A DNA stretch of 64,000 nt from Edaphobacter flagellatus (GTDB lineage: Bacteria; Acidobacteriota; Terriglobia; Terriglobales; Acidobacteriaceae). The position numbers and the translations under genes were made by a program. How positions within the stretch are numbered: position 1 is the first letter of the stretch; every line of letters begins with the position of its first letter. Below the pieces are notes generated by a model. It did not search any database and was not told the DNA's origin. It worked only from the letters and a program-made list of their open reading frames with translations. Positions 62,814-64,000 of this stretch are shown here, piece by piece. Where the stretch lies: assembly GCF_025264665.1 (NCBI RefSeq), contig NZ_CP073697.1, positions 4,011,501 through 4,075,500 of the forward strand. The letters are read 5' to 3'.

Positions 62814-64000
62814 ATGTCTGGTCAGAACAACAGCGAAATGCGCGCGATCCGCAGCCGTCTAGATTTTTCCAAGATTCCAACCGCAATCGAGATTCCCAAT
62901 CTTATCGAGGTGCAGCGTCGCAGCTACGAGCGCTTCCTGCAGATGGACAAGCTGCCGCAGGAGCGTGAGGACAACGGCCTGCAGTCTGTGTTTACGTCGG
63001 TCTTCCCGATCACCGATTTCCGCAATGTATCGGAGCTCGAGTTTGTCGATTACTCCATCGGCAACTGGGAGTGCAAGTGCGGCTACCTCAAGGGGCTGAA
63101 CCACCTGCGCACGGCCTGCACGCACTGCGGCCACATGGTGATCACCGACCCGTTCCATCCGGGCGACGTACTTTGCAACTTCTGCGGAACCTACAACAAG
63201 AACACTCCTGACTTCTGCACCAAGTGCGGCGACCCCGTGGGTCTGCAGCTGAAGTACGACCAGGCTGAGTGCGAAGAGCGCGGCATGACCTACTCGGCTC
63301 CGCTGAAGGTGACCATCCGCCTGAAGATCTACGACAAGGACCCGGAGACGGGTGTGAAGACCCTGCGCGATATGAAGGAGCAGGAAGTCTTCTTCGGCGA
63401 TATTCCGCTGATGTCAGCCAACGGCACTTTCATCGTGAACGGTACGGAGCGCGTCATCGTTTCGCAGCTGCACCGTTCGCCCGGCGTCTTCTTCGAGACG
63501 GCGAACAACCGTACCTACTTCCTCGGCAAGATCATTCCGTACCGCGGCAGCTGGGTGGAGTTCGAGTACGACCAGAAGAACACGCTGTATGTTCGCATCG
63601 ACCGCAAGCGTAAGTTCCTGGGCACGATCTTTCTGCGTGCTCTTGGCCTGCGCACGGACGAGGAGATTCTGAAGACCTTCTACACGGTCGACACGATCAA
63701 CGTGAAGGACGGCAAGCTGAGCTGGAAGGTCGCGCCCGAGGGCACGCCGACCAACCTGCAGGGCACGCGTCCGGCTGGCGCGATCACGGTGAAGGGCGAG
63801 GAGATTGCTCCGGCGACGCGTAAGATTTCGGCGCACTCGATGAAGGGTCTGCGCTCGCACAAGATCGAAGCGGTCGAGGTGGAAACCTCGGAGTTTGATG
63901 GTGCGATGACGGCCGCTGATGTGGTCGATCTGACGACCGGCGAGCTGCTTTACGAAGCGAACCAGGAGCTGACTGCCGACAAGCTGCACAAGATTCTGCA
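62814..64000 (+). CDS. rpoB: RNA polymerase beta subunit, N-terminal 395 residues (3' truncated by window)
   Basis: The gene starts at an ATG after CAGGGAGAGAGC and stays open to the window end. The start DFSKIPTAIEIPNLIEVQRRSYERFLQ, and later KEQEVFFGDIPLMSANGTF, NGTERVIVSQLHRSPGVFFE and YRGSWVEFEYD are classic RpoB. Between FVDYSIGN and QLKYDQAECEERG lies an insertion of about 60 residues with eight cysteines: 87, 89, 102, 105, 121, 124, 135 and 138. They form one CxC and three CxxC pairs, which suggests two zinc sites. The E. coli protein has no such pairs at this place. The beta subunit forms part of the polymerase active site. Confidence 0.98.
   Translation, partial: MSGQNNSEMRAIRSRLDFSKIPTAIEIPNLIEVQRRSYERFLQMDKLPQEREDNGLQSVFTSVFPITDFRNVSELEFVDYSIGNWECKCGYLKGLNHLRTACTHCGHMVITDPFHPGDVLCNFCGTYNKNTPDFCTKCGDPVGLQLKYDQAECEERGMTYSAPLKVTIRLKIYDKDPETGVKTLRDMKEQEVFFGDIPLMSANGTFIVNGTERVIVSQLHRSPGVFFETANNRTYFLGKIIPYRGSWVEFEYDQKNTLYVRIDRKRKFLGTIFLRALGLRTDEEILKTFYTVDTINVKDGKLSWKVAPEGTPTNLQGTRPAGAITVKGEEIAPATRKISAHSMKGLRSHKIEAVEVETSEFDGAMTAADVVDLTTGELLYEANQELTADKLHKIL

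Noticed and set aside
62564..62862. Short frames on both strands before rpoB
   Set aside because: Neither has a ribosome site or protein-like composition, and one runs into the rpoB start.
1..64000. CRISPR arrays, tRNA or rRNA genes, prophage or insertion sequences
   Set aside because: No regularly spaced repeats, tRNA-like T-arm signatures in gaps, transposase or integrase genes were seen on either strand.

Overview
The window reads as a chromosomal segment of an acidobacterium, most likely of the Acidobacteriaceae (Terriglobus, Granulicella or Edaphobacter type). This is inferred from three things: a PadR regulator coupled to a very long FtsX/MacB-type permease of the ADOP family, an RpoB with an eight-cysteine insertion that I recall from acidobacterial RpoB, and generally high-GC coding sequence with Tat-exported glycosidases. 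No phage, insertion sequence, CRISPR array, tRNA or rRNA gene was found. By eye, the first 14 kb are less GC-rich than the rest.

Layout. At 1-363 is the tail of a beta-propeller protein. At 411-6129 (minus) is a tripartite RND efflux operon (outer-membrane channel, adaptor, pump). At 6208-14350 is a potassium-responsive Kdp locus in which the sensor KdpD is split: the membrane/histidine-kinase half is on the minus strand, and the N-terminal KdpD/Usp half is on the plus strand with kdpE, a tiny membrane peptide gene, kdpF, kdpA, kdpB and kdpC. At 14556-24782 is a glycan-degradation neighbourhood: GH36 alpha-galactosidase, formylglycine-generating enzyme, N-acetylhexosamine kinase, GH125 and GH92 alpha-mannosidases, and the ManNAc-6-P epimerase NanE. 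At 24793-28970 a GntR/UTRA regulator diverges from a three-gene catabolic operon (Gfo/Idh/MocA dehydrogenase, DUF993 protein, TIM-barrel isomerase) whose substrate I cannot name.

At 29014-35352 are an MscS-type channel, a CysJ-like flavoprotein reductase without flavodoxin domain, and the PadR-ADOP pair. At 35560-45020 are assorted enzymes: a RibD/DHFR-like reductase, an esterase, a PmtA-like methyltransferase joined to a two-component system, a VTT-domain membrane protein, an NAD(P)-binding protein, endonuclease IV and an alditol-oxidase-like flavoprotein. At 45132-50239 are leuS, a membrane protein and guaA. At 50262-54593 are an uncharacterised secreted protein, a small secreted protein, a beta-carbonic anhydrase and a SulP anion transporter. 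At 54797-59974 are a LacD-type aldolase, a secreted phosphoesterase, a small secreted protein, signal peptidase I and RNase PH. The window ends in rplA-rplJ-rplL and the first 395 codons of rpoB.

Themes worth a second look: the divergently split kdpD with overlapping start codons; a dispersed intergenic repeat (two full copies and one truncated copy) whose hairpin changes by compensatory substitutions; a recurring TANNNT box 6-8 nt before start codons that lack a Shine-Dalgarno sequence, suggesting leaderless transcripts; the cysteine-rich RpoB insertion; the unassigned DUF993 operon; and a ribosomal-protein operon that starts at rplA. All function calls rest on reading motifs and gene order, with no database search.
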